From: Bacteroidetes bacterium RIFCSPLOWO2_12_FULL_37_12
Lineage (GTDB): Bacteria > Bacteroidota > Bacteroidia > 2-12-FULL-37-12
Length of the DNA: 64,000 nt
Assembly: GCA_001769655.1 (NCBI GenBank)
Contig: MEPC01000034.1
Location: 128,174-192,173 of the forward strand
Direction of reading: 5' to 3'
Numbering within the stretch: position 1 is the stretch's first letter; every line of letters starts with the position of its first letter. Positions 1 through 10,667 of this stretch are shown here, piece by piece. A program made the translations under genes and the position numbers. The notes under the pieces are model-generated. The model ran no database searches and was not told the DNA's origin. It was given only the letters and a program-made list of their open reading frames with translations.

Positions 1-1
1 A

Positions 2-381
2 TCAAGCGGAGCAACTCCCCAAAACATAAGTAGTTTATCAGCCGGTACATACACAGTAACAATAACCGATTCCAAAAGCTGCACAATCTCCGGTAATGTT
101 TTGATTTTAAACGCCTCACCAATAAGCATTCTTTTTACAGGGACAAACCCTACTTGTGGAAATACAGATGGAAGTATTAGTACATCTGTAAGTGGTGGAA
201 CCACTCCTTATCAATTTGCTTGGTCTTAGGTTTAAAAATATATTCCGAATCATTTGAATGTAATACAGAAAAGTTCACAAAAGAATTCACACTTCAAGAG
301 GTGCCCACCGGTTTATACTTTTTGCAAATCAAAAATAGTAATGGAATTGTGGTGAATGGGAAGTTGTTGATTATGAAATGA
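2..381 (+). pseudogene. 3' remnant of a SprB-repeat protein with T9SS type A sorting domain, broken by a frame change/deletion
   Basis: Frame 2 encodes ...SLSAGTYTVTITDSKSCTISGNVLILNASPISILFTGTNPTCGNTDGSISTSVSGGTTPYQFAWS and stops at 227-229. A different frame ending at 379-381 encodes YSESFECNTEKFTKEFTLQEVPTGLYFLQIKNSNGIVVNGKLLIMK*, typical of a Por/T9SS C-terminal sorting domain. Confidence 0.75.
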
Positions 382-561
382 GGGTTGCGCTATGAGGTTA
401 CAAATAATTATTCAATCATCATTACTGTTCAGTCCAATAAATGTATAGCCACGAATTACACTAATTGAAAAAAAATAACTAATTCGTGTAAATAATAGCC
501 CAAAAATAAACCGGCTGAACAGTAACGATAAAATTTAAATTTATAAATGCCCGTAAGTTTT

Positions 562-1476
562 TTACCCATAAGAATGAAGCCGCTTTTCTAAAAGCCATTT
601 CCATACCGGCTTCACTAGTACGGTTTTATTATCAAATTTATATTTATCATCCGTGTTATACGCTAATATCAAACCCTCATTAAGTCCGAAATAATCCATA
701 GATTCGGTGATTCCTTTCATTTCTCGCTGGAGATTCTCTTCGTTCAGAAAATAACAAACTTGAATTGCCATCCTGATTTTACCTTTTTCTGATACCACAA
801 AATCACATTAGTTTTTCATTCTAAAGTAGAATACCTTGTAATTTCTGCGTAACAAGTGAATGAAAACAATATTTTCCAATATTCTGCCAAGGTCGTCTGT
901 AAAAGAAAGAGTAATTGCCCTGATTATTCCACTGTCAACAGCATAAATTTTCTTGGGGTTCTTGGATTGCTTTTTAAGGGAGTAATCAAATTTTGGTACG
1001 GTAAACAGCAGATAACAATCCTCCAAATAATGAATCAAAGAGATAATCGTATTAACGGAGGAAATGCCAAAAGAATCTTTTAATTTCGTATAGGAAAATT
1101 CTTTACCGACATTTGAAAGTAAATAATTCGTTAAAACTTGCAAACCGGCATAATTCCGAATAGTGTGACGCACTATTATATCTCTGTATAAAATATCGGA
1201 TACAAGTCCTTGCAGTACTTTTATATCGGGAAATAATATGAACTCCGGCACCCCCCCTTCCTGAAAATAGTGACTAAATGACTCAACCCCGGCTTTTATT
1301 TTTTTGTATTTCAGATATTCAGAGAAAGAAAAAGGGTATAATTCATATTGGAGGTTGCGTCCGGTGAGCCGCGTTCCAAGTTCGCGACTCAACATGGAAG
1401 AATTAGAGCCGGTGATGTAAATTTTTTTTCGTCTGTTTAAAAGTGTGTGGTTATGCTGTTGGAAATTATAAAATCA
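562..1476 (-). pseudogene. 5'-truncated DUF4143-type AAA ATPase with an in-frame stop
   Basis: Minus strand reads ..KKIYITGSNSSMLSRELGTRLTGRNLQYELYPFSFSEYLKYK.. (conserved DUF4143-ATPase block) but lacks the upstream Walker A domain. TAA at 810-808 separates ...KVFYFRMKN from CDFVVSEKGKIRMAIQVCYF... in the same frame. Confidence 0.8.
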
Positions 1477-1518
1477 TGTAATTATAATGAACAAATGTAT
1501 GTAATTATAATGAACAAA
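1476..1518. repeat. 20-bp direct repeat atgtaattataatgaacaaa, 23-bp period, two copies
   Basis: Copies at 1476-1495 and 1499-1518. Confidence 0.85.
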
Positions 1519-1530
1519 ACCACCCACCGC

Positions 1531-3477
1531 TCACATCCCCACAAATGGCATGCGCTTGCGCATTTTCTTTTGGGTATTTTTTATTCTCTGCCAGGAGGTC
1601 TCGGCGATGCGCAGGCGGGTGGTATCGTTTATATTCCGGTAATATTGTTTGTGAAAATCGAGCATAGCTTCTAAATCAACGGTTTTATCGTGCCCGCCCG
1701 ATTCATTCATCAATAGAGGAGAATCAAGCCAGTGAAAATCTTTCAAGGTGATAAAATCGCGGTTCAAATCGGCAAATTTGGGAGATAAAAGACATCCTAT
1801 GGGAAATACATTTTCCTTAAAATACCCTTTTGTATTCAGAAAAACAAACGATTTAGGATCCATTAATAAATACCCATCCGATTCATCTGCAATCTCCTTG
1901 AGACGGATAATCATATCAGAAAATAATTTCGTAAGCAAGGGAGTGCTTAGGTCGCATCCCGTATTGAAAATCTGCTGAGGATGTTCCGCCGAAAGTCCAT
2001 GAATGAAATTCATGTATGTTTTTTCAAACTTCTTGTAAAATTCTGGATACAATTCACGAATCATCTGATAATTGGTAAATTTTATATCATAATTTAATAC
2101 GACCAGGTCGGGCCTGAAATTTTCAGCCACGCGGTAGTAATAATATTGCATGACCGTGGTCCAATCGGCAATCAGGACGATGGAGTTTTTGGGAGCGGAA
2201 ACATCAAGATGATGCATGATGGATTCGCTTACATTAAAACCAAACCGGTCGGCGCGGGTACGGTTTAATATAATCTGAAATGGCAACAGCAACCATACTA
2301 ACCAGAAAAATAATTTTTTAACGGAAGTATAAGCTAAACCAACGCCCGTGATAATGCTTAACAGATAAAGTCCAGGCAACAAATAAGCATCGCCATCCCC
2401 CGTACTGTTTTTACTTCTCAGAACAATAAATAATATGATACCGAGATAAAGAAAACAAAAAACCGGCAACACAAATTTTTTATTAAAAAACAAAAAACCG
2501 GTTCCAAGCAACAGCCAGGGAATAAATAATTCAAACTGATGCACGAAAATCCAGAAGAAATAAGGAGTGTTCAGTGAAAAAATGTTTTTAGCGAGCTTGG
2601 CGCCGTCAAATGCTTTCATATAAGGACCACCGGTAAAATGAAACCACCAGCGACTTAACGTATCAGGATTTCCGAATTCAAATGGAAAAATTTCATGAGC
2701 ACGGTAATACATCCAACCGTAAAACAAAAAACCAATACCCAAAGTAGTGACGCCAAACGTTAGTAAAGACCTGGAAAAGAGTGATTTAAAATAAAGTGTC
2801 AACAGATTTTCTTTTTTTCTTACAGGAATTTTTTTATTTTTAGGAGTGATTGAATTTGGTTGAGTGCCACTAAAAACATCGGGTATAAAAAAAAGAGGAA
2901 TAAAAGGAACGAATAAAACAAAAGAAAAGTAGTGATTTGCCATTGCCAATCCTCCCCCTAAGGAAGCAAGCCACAGATAGAAAGTTTTTTTATGAAAATA
3001 GAAATTAAACAAGCCAAACCAAAAAATCGAAAGCGCTAAGTTTTGAAATGCATAAACCTCTACCGTATTTGACCAATACCAGGTGGTACTCCCTGTGGCA
3101 AAAAGAATAGAACCCAGCGCGGAAATTCTAAAAATAGTTCTTTCGGAAAGCGTGTTGATTTTTAGAGAGCGAATAATTTCTACCAACGTCAGATATAAAA
3201 AAACACAAGCGAAGGACGAAGAAAAAACGGTAAAAATTTTATTGATAAAAATATCTCCGAGCGAAAAAGGGCTTAATAATTTTGTCCACAGCCAGGACAA
3301 AAGCACATACGAAGGAGTTCCGGGGGGATGGGCAATGCTCCCCAGAAAAGAAACGAGCGAAAATTCGGCGGCATCTGCAAAAGCGAGAGTATTAAAAGGG
3401 GTGCTGGTAATGTATAACAGGAAAGGCAATAAAAAACAAAGTGTAGCCCAGGTTTGTTTTTCTGTGTTAGGATTCAT
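1531..3477 (-). CDS. DUF2723 family multi-pass membrane protein (protein O-mannosyltransferase-like)
   Basis: 648 aa, many TM segments; N-terminus LAFADAAEFSLVSFLGSIAHPPGTPSYVLLSWLWTKLLS is typical of Bacteroidetes DUF2723. Confidence 0.85.
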   Translation of the reverse strand: MNPNTEKQTWATLCFLLPFLLYITSTPFNTLAFADAAEFSLVSFLGSIAHPPGTPSYVLLSWLWTKLLSPFSLGDIFINKIFTVFSSSFACVFLYLTLVEIIRSLKINTLSERTIFRISALGSILFATGSTTWYWSNTVEVYAFQNLALSIFWFGLFNFYFHKKTFYLWLASLGGGLAMANHYFSFVLFVPFIPLFFIPDVFSGTQPNSITPKNKKIPVRKKENLLTLYFKSLFSRSLLTFGVTTLGIGFLFYGWMYYRAHEIFPFEFGNPDTLSRWWFHFTGGPYMKAFDGAKLAKNIFSLNTPYFFWIFVHQFELFIPWLLLGTGFLFFNKKFVLPVFCFLYLGIILFIVLRSKNSTGDGDAYLLPGLYLLSIITGVGLAYTSVKKLFFWLVWLLLPFQIILNRTRADRFGFNVSESIMHHLDVSAPKNSIVLIADWTTVMQYYYYRVAENFRPDLVVLNYDIKFTNYQMIRELYPEFYKKFEKTYMNFIHGLSAEHPQQIFNTGCDLSTPLLTKLFSDMIIRLKEIADESDGYLLMDPKSFVFLNTKGYFKENVFPIGCLLSPKFADLNRDFITLKDFHWLDSPLLMNESGGHDKTVDLEAMLDFHKQYYRNINDTTRLRIAETSWQRIKNTQKKMRKRMPFVGM

Positions 3478-3567
3478 TCCGGTAATTAAAAGAATATTAA
3501 GAAGTGGGGATAAAGATAAAGAAAGATAGATTAATTATTTAACGCAGGTTAAACTTTGGTTTGAGTA

Positions 3568-5040
3568 TCACAAAACCCACCGCGTCCCCTCTTTGCCATC
3601 TTCCAATTGAATGGAAAGTTCTTTCATCTTTTCACGGATAGCATCTGAAGTGGCATAGTCCTTATTCTTACGGGCATTATTGCGTAATTCAATAATCAGT
3701 GACATTAATCCATCGAGGTACTTGTCATTCGTTGGTTCAGTTTCTTCTTTCAATCCCAAAATTTCCGTAAAGAAAAGTTCAAAGGAATTTTTAAGCAAGA
3801 TCAAATCGGCGGACGTAAAAGTTTCTTTGTTCTCGGCAGAAGAATAGATCCAGGAAGCCGCTGAAAACAAACAGGCAATCAGTTGTGCTGTGTTAAAATC
3901 GTCGTTCATCACCAGATAACATTCGTCCAACCATTTTTTAATATCACGAGTGCTTTTTTGGGAAGGGTTGATTTGCACAATGAGTTTTTTTGCCTGTAAA
4001 AGTTTTTTCAATCCCTTCTCAGAGGCAATAAGAGCGGCGTTGCTGAAATCAAGGGTACTGCGGTAATGCGCCTGCAGAATAAAAAAGCGGATAGTCATGG
4101 GAGGATACGAACGTTCAAGCAAGGGATGTTTTCCGGAAAAAAACTCTTCCAACCCAATGGCATTGCCGAGTGATTTACCCATTTTTTGTCCGTTGATGGT
4201 AATCATGTTGTTATGCATCCAGTACTTTACCGGAGCAGTGTCACTACCCGCCTGCGATTGTGAGATTTCACATTCATGATGAGGGAAAAGCAAATCCATG
4301 CCGCCGCCGTGAATGTCGAAAGGTAGCCCGAGATATTTAGTGCTCATGACAGAACATTCGAGATGCCAGCCCGGAAATCCTTCGCCCCAGGGAGAATCCC
4401 AGCGCATGATATGTTCGGGATTCGCTTTTTTCCACAAGGCAAAGTCAACAGGATTTCTTTTTTCTTTTTGTCCTTCCAACTCCCTTTCTTCGTCTCCACT
4501 TAGTAATTCATCCAGTTTTCTTCCCGATAAAATTCCGTAAGGATGATGTTGTGAATATTTTATTACGTCAAAATAAACAGAACCATTCACACAATAAGCA
4601 AAACCCTGGCTGAGAATTTTTTCGATAAGTTTTATTTGTTCGGGGATGTGACCGGTGGCGCGCGGCTCAATTCCGGGTCTTAGTATATTCAGTTTATCCA
4701 TTTCCCCATGGTACTTGTTCATATAAAGCTGAACTATTTCCATGGGTTCCAATTGTTCCACTTTTGCCCGTTTTAGAATTTTATCTTCGCCTTCATCCGA
4801 GTCGTTTTCAAGATGACCCACATCGGTAATATTACGGACATACCTGACGCGGTAACCCAACTTTTTCAGATAGCGGTAAACAATATCAAACGTTATGGCA
4901 GAGCGGGCGTGGCCGAGGTGCGGAGGTCCATAAACGGTAGGACCGCAGACGTATAAACCGACAAACGGGGGCTTGAGGGGATGGAATTCCTCTTTTTTGC
5001 GGGAGAGGGAGTTGTGGATGAGGAGGGGAGAGGAGAGCAT
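3568..5040 (-). CDS. cysS: Cysteine--tRNA ligase
   Basis: YVCGPTVYGPPHLGHARSAITFDIVYRYL, GFPGWHLECSVMS, HGGGMDLLFPHHECEISQS, KMGKSLGN. Start placed at the internal ATG (MLSSPLLIHN) rather than the ORF-track start at 5118. Confidence 0.95.
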   Translation of the reverse strand: MLSSPLLIHNSLSRKKEEFHPLKPPFVGLYVCGPTVYGPPHLGHARSAITFDIVYRYLKKLGYRVRYVRNITDVGHLENDSDEGEDKILKRAKVEQLEPMEIVQLYMNKYHGEMDKLNILRPGIEPRATGHIPEQIKLIEKILSQGFAYCVNGSVYFDVIKYSQHHPYGILSGRKLDELLSGDEERELEGQKEKRNPVDFALWKKANPEHIMRWDSPWGEGFPGWHLECSVMSTKYLGLPFDIHGGGMDLLFPHHECEISQSQAGSDTAPVKYWMHNNMITINGQKMGKSLGNAIGLEEFFSGKHPLLERSYPPMTIRFFILQAHYRSTLDFSNAALIASEKGLKKLLQAKKLIVQINPSQKSTRDIKKWLDECYLVMNDDFNTAQLIACLFSAASWIYSSAENKETFTSADLILLKNSFELFFTEILGLKEETEPTNDKYLDGLMSLIIELRNNARKNKDYATSDAIREKMKELSIQLEDGKEGTRWVL

Positions 5041-5201
5041 TAAGCAGGGCAAGGTCGGAGTTGGTGCGTTAGGATTTTTTTTGCTGAGCAGGTGCAAATT
5101 TTTGTAACAACTCAGCACATAGCTACTTTTCCTCTAAAAGAACAACACTAAACATAAAACACTAAACAAAAAATGTTTAAGCAAAATAGTTTCATTTCCT
5201 C

Positions 5202-8200
5202 CTACCTCTTTTTCTTCTTTTTAAAAACTGTTGTTAGATTTGCCATACCATCCAGGAATTTTTTAATGGATTCAAAATACAGCAGAACAAACAGAATTAA
5301 ACTTTCGAGCCATATAGCGCCGTTATTAAACCAGAATGTATCGAAATACTTTCCGAACAGATGTTTCCGCGGCGCATAAAAATGAGTACGGTAATCAAGG
5401 GCATTAGCCGGCTCTTCGGGGTCCATGTAAACATATCCGGTTTTTCTGAATAATTGATTTTTCCTTTCAATAATCTGATTAACTTCCAATTTATTGGTGA
5501 CAAGATCTTCCAGTGTTTTATTATAATACGTTTCCTTTTTTGAAATAAAGGATGCATTTTTTTCTTTTGTATCGGTTAAGGAAGAAATCTTGTCCTGTTT
5601 TTCACCATTTGCCTTCTTGTTTTCATCTAAATAATATTTTTTTAACTCTGCTAAATAATCAGAAAGGGCTTTTTGAGTATCTTTTGTAAACGCACCAGGT
5701 GTCAAATTATCAATAAGGGAAAAATTAATCCCATGCGCTTCGTTCATTTCTTTTTTTAACTCGGTTTTTAAAAAATCAAGTTTGTTTTTATAAAGATTTC
5801 TCAATGAATCACCGGTTTCTTCCATTAATCTTTCGCAGTCCATGTTCCTCTTTTTCATTTCACTTATCCAATAGGTCTTCTTATAATCTGCATTCTGGAT
5901 GCGCTTGTTTAACGGATAAAAATCTTTTTCAAACTCATTTTTGGTGACTTGTGTCACTGCCAGCGCTTCAAACGCCCAGCGGGAAGTCATCAGGTCGCCT
6001 ATGATAGGAACCTTTCCCTCTTTCGTAAGAACAGGATTGAGCTTGTCAAATTTTACAATGACACCACTGAGAATCAATTGCGGGATAAGCAGAATGGGAA
6101 TGAGAATGTAGATGGTGACCGCAGAATTAAAAGAAGCGGAAATATTTAATCCCAGCATATTGGCGAAGCAAGAGGTAGTGAATAAAATAAACCAATACTC
6201 GAAATTCATACCCTTAATTCCCAATAAATAATTACCCAACAGAATGTAAGTGAATGTTTGTATGGCGGAAATAAAAAATAAGAGCAATATCTTAGAAGAT
6301 AAATAACTGAACCGGCTTAAGTTCAGGAACTGTTCCCGTTTTTGAATTTTCCGGTCATGGATAATTTCCTCGGCGCTAACGGTTAGCCCCATAAACAACG
6401 CCACCACAATGCTCATAAACAAATAAGAGGAAATATTCTCATTCAACCCGAAAGCATACGTCAATCCTTGTGAGCTTTCTTTATCAAAATATCTTACCAC
6501 AAACGCAAGCACCAATGCGAGTACCGGCGCTTCCAGCATGTTTATGAACATGTATTGTGTATTGCTGATTTTTGAAAGCAAATCCCTCGTAATAAAAACA
6601 AAAGTTTGTTTTAGTTTGGAAGGAATGAACAAAGACCCTTCCGGTTTGTCTGAGATATCATCATGGTGTTTCACCAGAATGTTCTTGACATATAATTCGT
6701 GCCACTTTTCGGGACCAATTTTTCTTTTCTCAGTAAAATTTCCATATTCATCCAGCACTTTACTTTCAATGATATTAAAGATAAGTTCAGGGTTGACGCT
6801 ACCACATTCCACACATTCCACGTTTTCACTATTTACAAAATTTGCCACTCGTTTAAAATAAGCCACTGCTTCAATCGGGTTTCCATAATAAATGGGATAT
6901 CCGCCAACGTCGAGAATCAGCAGTTTGTCAAATAATTTGAAAATGTCGGAAGAGGGTTGGTGAATGACCACAAATACAAGTTTACCGCGCAAGGACAATT
7001 CCTTCAAAAGGTCCATGATATTTTCAGAGTCGCGGGAAGACAATCCCGAAGTGGGTTCGTCGGCAAAAAGAACGGAGGGTTCTCTCAGGAGTTCGAGTCC
7101 TATGTTCAAGCGCTTGCGTTGTCCACCGCTGATGGTTTTATTGAGCGGACTGCCTACTTTCAGATTCCTGGTTTCATACAGCCCGAGATTGGTTAAAACC
7201 TTTGTAACCAACTGGTCCAATTCTTCCTCTGATTTGTTGTTAAAACAGAGCTTTGCATTATAATATAAATTCTGATAGACCGTAAGGTCTTCAATCAAAA
7301 GATCATCCTGTGACACATAACCGATCACACCTTGAATTTTATCTTTTTGTTTATAGATATCTATTCCATTTATAGTGACAGTACCTTTTGTCGGCGCATC
7401 ATTTCCATTTAACACATTCAACAGTGTTGATTTGCCGGCGCCACTTGCCCCCATAAATCCAATCAGCTTGCCGGTATTTTCAGAAACAGTGACATTGCGC
7501 AAACCAATATTTCCTTTCTTAAACCGATATTCAATATCAGAGGCGTTAAAAACAATTTTTGGAAGATCTTTCTTACTGAGAAACTGGGAAACACAATCGC
7601 TGTAATATAAGGGAGTGCCTCTGCCTATCCTGATCACGGAACCCGGAGTAAAAAGATAATTTTGTCCGGCGGTCATGTTGATTCCGTTCAGATACAGCTC
7701 CTGTACAACAGAACTTTTTCCAACCCCACCGGAGAAAGTTTTTTCTTCAGTGACACTTTCAGATTCATACCTCACAACATAAAGTTCAACGCTTGGAATT
7801 CGTAACACACCTAAAAATCCTTCAAGATTTTCAATGCGAATGTGCTGGCGACTCTTCATCTTTTCACGGTCAGATTTGTCAACAACCAGAATCAAGTCGG
7901 GTTCACCCAGGGATTGTACATCTTTAGTTATCACAAAACTTTTGATAAGAGTGAACTCCTCAATTTCCATGTTGAAAGATTTTCTGACAATCTCAACAAA
8001 TTTTGCTTCTGCCGGAGAAATTGTGCCATCAGCCATGACTAACTCAATAAGCCGGATCATCACAATTACTTTTTGCTTTTGGGTGAGTTCAAGATTGATT
8101 TGAGCGCAGATGGCATCGAAATGGGAAGCGTCTTCTTCCAGGGCAAACTTTTCGAACCATTGCATGTATTCTTTTGCGGCTTCCTGGTTAATCTGTTGTT

Positions 8201-8303
8201 TTAAAAAATTCTCAACAACAGTACGTTCGTCGTCTGAAATGCCGCCATCATTGGCAATGATGGCGAAGAGTTTCATAAGGGCTTTGATAAGGGTTTCGCT
8301 CAT
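5202..8303 (-). CDS. TerB-like domain fused to ABCG-type ABC transporter (ATPase + permease)
   Basis: N-terminus IIANDGGISDDERTVVENFL / VMADGTISPAEAKFVEIV (TerB-like); GASGAGKSTLLNVLNG Walker A; SGGQRKRLNIGLELL signature; FADEPTSGL; C-terminal TM segments. Confidence 0.85.
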   Translation of the reverse strand: MSETLIKALMKLFAIIANDGGISDDERTVVENFLKQQINQEAAKEYMQWFEKFALEEDASHFDAICAQINLELTQKQKVIVMIRLIELVMADGTISPAEAKFVEIVRKSFNMEIEEFTLIKSFVITKDVQSLGEPDLILVVDKSDREKMKSRQHIRIENLEGFLGVLRIPSVELYVVRYESESVTEEKTFSGGVGKSSVVQELYLNGINMTAGQNYLFTPGSVIRIGRGTPLYYSDCVSQFLSKKDLPKIVFNASDIEYRFKKGNIGLRNVTVSENTGKLIGFMGASGAGKSTLLNVLNGNDAPTKGTVTINGIDIYKQKDKIQGVIGYVSQDDLLIEDLTVYQNLYYNAKLCFNNKSEEELDQLVTKVLTNLGLYETRNLKVGSPLNKTISGGQRKRLNIGLELLREPSVLFADEPTSGLSSRDSENIMDLLKELSLRGKLVFVVIHQPSSDIFKLFDKLLILDVGGYPIYYGNPIEAVAYFKRVANFVNSENVECVECGSVNPELIFNIIESKVLDEYGNFTEKRKIGPEKWHELYVKNILVKHHDDISDKPEGSLFIPSKLKQTFVFITRDLLSKISNTQYMFINMLEAPVLALVLAFVVRYFDKESSQGLTYAFGLNENISSYLFMSIVVALFMGLTVSAEEIIHDRKIQKREQFLNLSRFSYLSSKILLLFFISAIQTFTYILLGNYLLGIKGMNFEYWFILFTTSCFANMLGLNISASFNSAVTIYILIPILLIPQLILSGVIVKFDKLNPVLTKEGKVPIIGDLMTSRWAFEALAVTQVTKNEFEKDFYPLNKRIQNADYKKTYWISEMKKRNMDCERLMEETGDSLRNLYKNKLDFLKTELKKEMNEAHGINFSLIDNLTPGAFTKDTQKALSDYLAELKKYYLDENKKANGEKQDKISSLTDTKEKNASFISKKETYYNKTLEDLVTNKLEVNQIIERKNQLFRKTGYVYMDPEEPANALDYRTHFYAPRKHLFGKYFDTFWFNNGAIWLESLILFVLLYFESIKKFLDGMANLTTVFKKKKKR

Positions 8304-8325
8304 GGGAAAGTGCTATTTTTGAAAG

Positions 8326-8396
8326 TTAAAAAAATAAATAATGAATATTGAACAAGGAATAACGAATGTTGAAATTAAAAAAATAAATAATGAATA
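8326..8396. repeat. 22-bp direct repeat ttaaaaaaataaataatgaata flanking an aatattgaacaaggaataacgaatgttgaa element
   Basis: Copies at 8326-8347 and 8375-8396; the inner sequence resembles 13811-13840. Confidence 0.7.
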
Positions 8397-8552
8397 ACAT
8401 ATAACACATAATAAAAAATTACAAAGGGGGTTCACTTATCAAATTTTTCTGCTTGTTTTTTGAAATGCGTTCATGCTTAAACATTTTTAATTTTTTGTTT
8501 TATGTTATATGTTTTTTTTCTAAAACCTGAATTGGTTTAGTATAGTCATTGG

Positions 8553-10649
8553 TCACATCTTAAACGTAAGCCCCAAATCCCGCAACAGCGCCTTCGTATT
8601 CGGTTCTCTTCCCAAAAAATTCTTCACAAGATCCATCGGGTCTTTACTTCCGCCTGGTTCAAGCACTTTTTGACGGTATTGGCGGCCCAAGTCAGAATTC
8701 AACATTCCTTTATCTTCAAAAATTGACCACATATCCTGGGCATATACTTTTGACCACATATAGCCATAATAGCCAGCCGGGTACGTTACAAAATGTCCGA
8801 AAGAAGCCAGCAAATACGTATCATCGGGAACATCAAACCAGGTAATTTTCTTCTTAAGCTTTTTAATTACGTCTGTCGTGGTTTCGGAAGTGTAGGGAGT
8901 GTATTTATCGTGCAATGTCATATCGAGCGTGGCATAAAACAATTGCCTCAATGCATCAAGTCCTGAATTTAATGTTTTAATCGCAATCATTTTGGTAATT
9001 AATTCATCCGGAATGATCTGACCGGTTTGATAATGTTTGGCAAACAGGGTGAGAGTGGCTTTCTGGTAAGCCCAATTTTCATAAATCTGCGAGGGCGCTT
9101 CTGCAAAATCCTGGGGAGTTGACTCCGGACCCGATTGAGAAGATAATTCAGCGCCAGCCACCAGACCGTGTATCAAGTGTCCGAATTCATGAAAAAACGT
9201 TTCCACGTCGTACGAGAAAAGCAAAGCGGGTTTATCTCCTTCCGGCTTTGGAAAATTGCAAACCAATGCCGCCTCAGGAATCTCTTTATTACCGGGCTCT
9301 ATCAACATTCCAGGAGTAATGGTAAACATAGCCGCATGGGTATATTTTTTTGCCCGTGGGAATAAATCTAAGTAAAATCTTCCCAATAATTTATTGGATT
9401 CGGAATCATAACAATTAAACATGCGAACCTCTTTGTGCCACACTTGCGGATTGGAAATTTCCTCATACTTCAAACCAAATAAACGTTGCGTAATCTGAAA
9501 CAAGCCCTGGATTACATTATTTAATTCAAAATACTGGCTCACCTCCCTTTGGTCAATCTTATAATCGGTCTGACTAATTTTTTCGAGATAAAATGTTTGC
9601 TCCCATTCTTCAATCGTAGTTGCTTTTTTCTTTAAATAAGTGGACTTGGCTTTCAGTAAAAGATCGTAGTCAATTTTAGCTTTCTCATGCAACATGTCAA
9701 TTAATGAATTTTCAAAACTCCAAACCACTTGAGGTTTTTTAGCCATTTTTTCCTCTATGGTGTATTCTGCATACGACTTGTAACCGAGTAGCACAGCCAT
9801 TTTCTGGCGGTAATGCAACAAGGAATCAATGATGGGAAGATTTTCAGGAACTGCGCGGTTATTATATAATCGAAATAATTGTTTTCGCAGGGAATCGCTG
9901 GGGCAATATTTCATAAACTCAATGTAGGATGGTTTAGAAAGGTCAATATCATAATTGCCGGTTGCATTTTTTCTGGGAGCAAGAAAATCACGGCGAAGTC
10001 CTGTAGTATCTTTTGGAGAAATGGTTAATTTTGCAGAGGCGCTTGCAATATTATTGCTGAAATTCATACTAAGACGGTCAATATGAAGCCGTAATTTTTT
10101 TACCTCTTCGCGCTGGGCGGGTTGCAAATCAAAACCACTTCGTTTGTATTTCAGGAGGGTCTTGTCTAAAAAAAGTCGCCGCGAAGCAGGCAGTCGTTGG
10201 GCTTCGCCTGAAGAAGAGAAATCTTTCAGGGCATTATAAAGTGCTTCATTCAGATTAAGACCGAACAGGTAATTATTTACGGAAATCAAGGTTTTTTCTA
10301 TTTGCAACCGGAGAGCGGAATCGGGATGTACGGCACTCATTAACTCGAGGGGCCACTTAACCCTGTTTAACGAATTGTACAGATGGTCAAGGGCTTTCAG
10401 GGTGTTCTGATAATCCCTGCGTTTTACCGAAAGTATTTCTTTTAGTGTCTTATCTGCCTGCAGGAGCAGATTTTCGCCTGTAGATTTTACATTTTCTACC
10501 GTTAAGCTGTCAAAAGCAATAAGCTGATTTGAGGCGCGAAGGAGTGGGAGATAAGGAACATGAGCGGTTTCCTTAACTTGTTCTTTGCAGGAAAACACCA
10601 AAAGGGTTATTCCTAAAAGAAAAAAAGAATTTATCCGGTTTTTTTTCAT
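8553..10649 (-). CDS. M3 family metallopeptidase (peptidyl-dipeptidase Dcp/oligopeptidase-like), lipoprotein
   Basis: Zinc motif FFHEFGHLIHGL, TPQDFAEAPSQIYENW, FGHFVTYPAGYYGYMWSKVYAQDMW; start MKKNRINSFFLLGITLLVFSC (lipobox) at 10649 preferred over 10802. Confidence 0.92.
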   Translation of the reverse strand: MKKNRINSFFLLGITLLVFSCKEQVKETAHVPYLPLLRASNQLIAFDSLTVENVKSTGENLLLQADKTLKEILSVKRRDYQNTLKALDHLYNSLNRVKWPLELMSAVHPDSALRLQIEKTLISVNNYLFGLNLNEALYNALKDFSSSGEAQRLPASRRLFLDKTLLKYKRSGFDLQPAQREEVKKLRLHIDRLSMNFSNNIASASAKLTISPKDTTGLRRDFLAPRKNATGNYDIDLSKPSYIEFMKYCPSDSLRKQLFRLYNNRAVPENLPIIDSLLHYRQKMAVLLGYKSYAEYTIEEKMAKKPQVVWSFENSLIDMLHEKAKIDYDLLLKAKSTYLKKKATTIEEWEQTFYLEKISQTDYKIDQREVSQYFELNNVIQGLFQITQRLFGLKYEEISNPQVWHKEVRMFNCYDSESNKLLGRFYLDLFPRAKKYTHAAMFTITPGMLIEPGNKEIPEAALVCNFPKPEGDKPALLFSYDVETFFHEFGHLIHGLVAGAELSSQSGPESTPQDFAEAPSQIYENWAYQKATLTLFAKHYQTGQIIPDELITKMIAIKTLNSGLDALRQLFYATLDMTLHDKYTPYTSETTTDVIKKLKKKITWFDVPDDTYLLASFGHFVTYPAGYYGYMWSKVYAQDMWSIFEDKGMLNSDLGRQYRQKVLEPGGSKDPMDLVKNFLGREPNTKALLRDLGLTFKM

Positions 10650-10667
10650 TGTTATTTGTAATTGGTT

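Noticed and set aside
856-8322. Plus-strand ORFs antisense to the ATPase remnant, DUF2723, cysS and ABC transporter genes
   Set aside because: They overlap well-supported minus-strand genes and have low-complexity, family-less translations.
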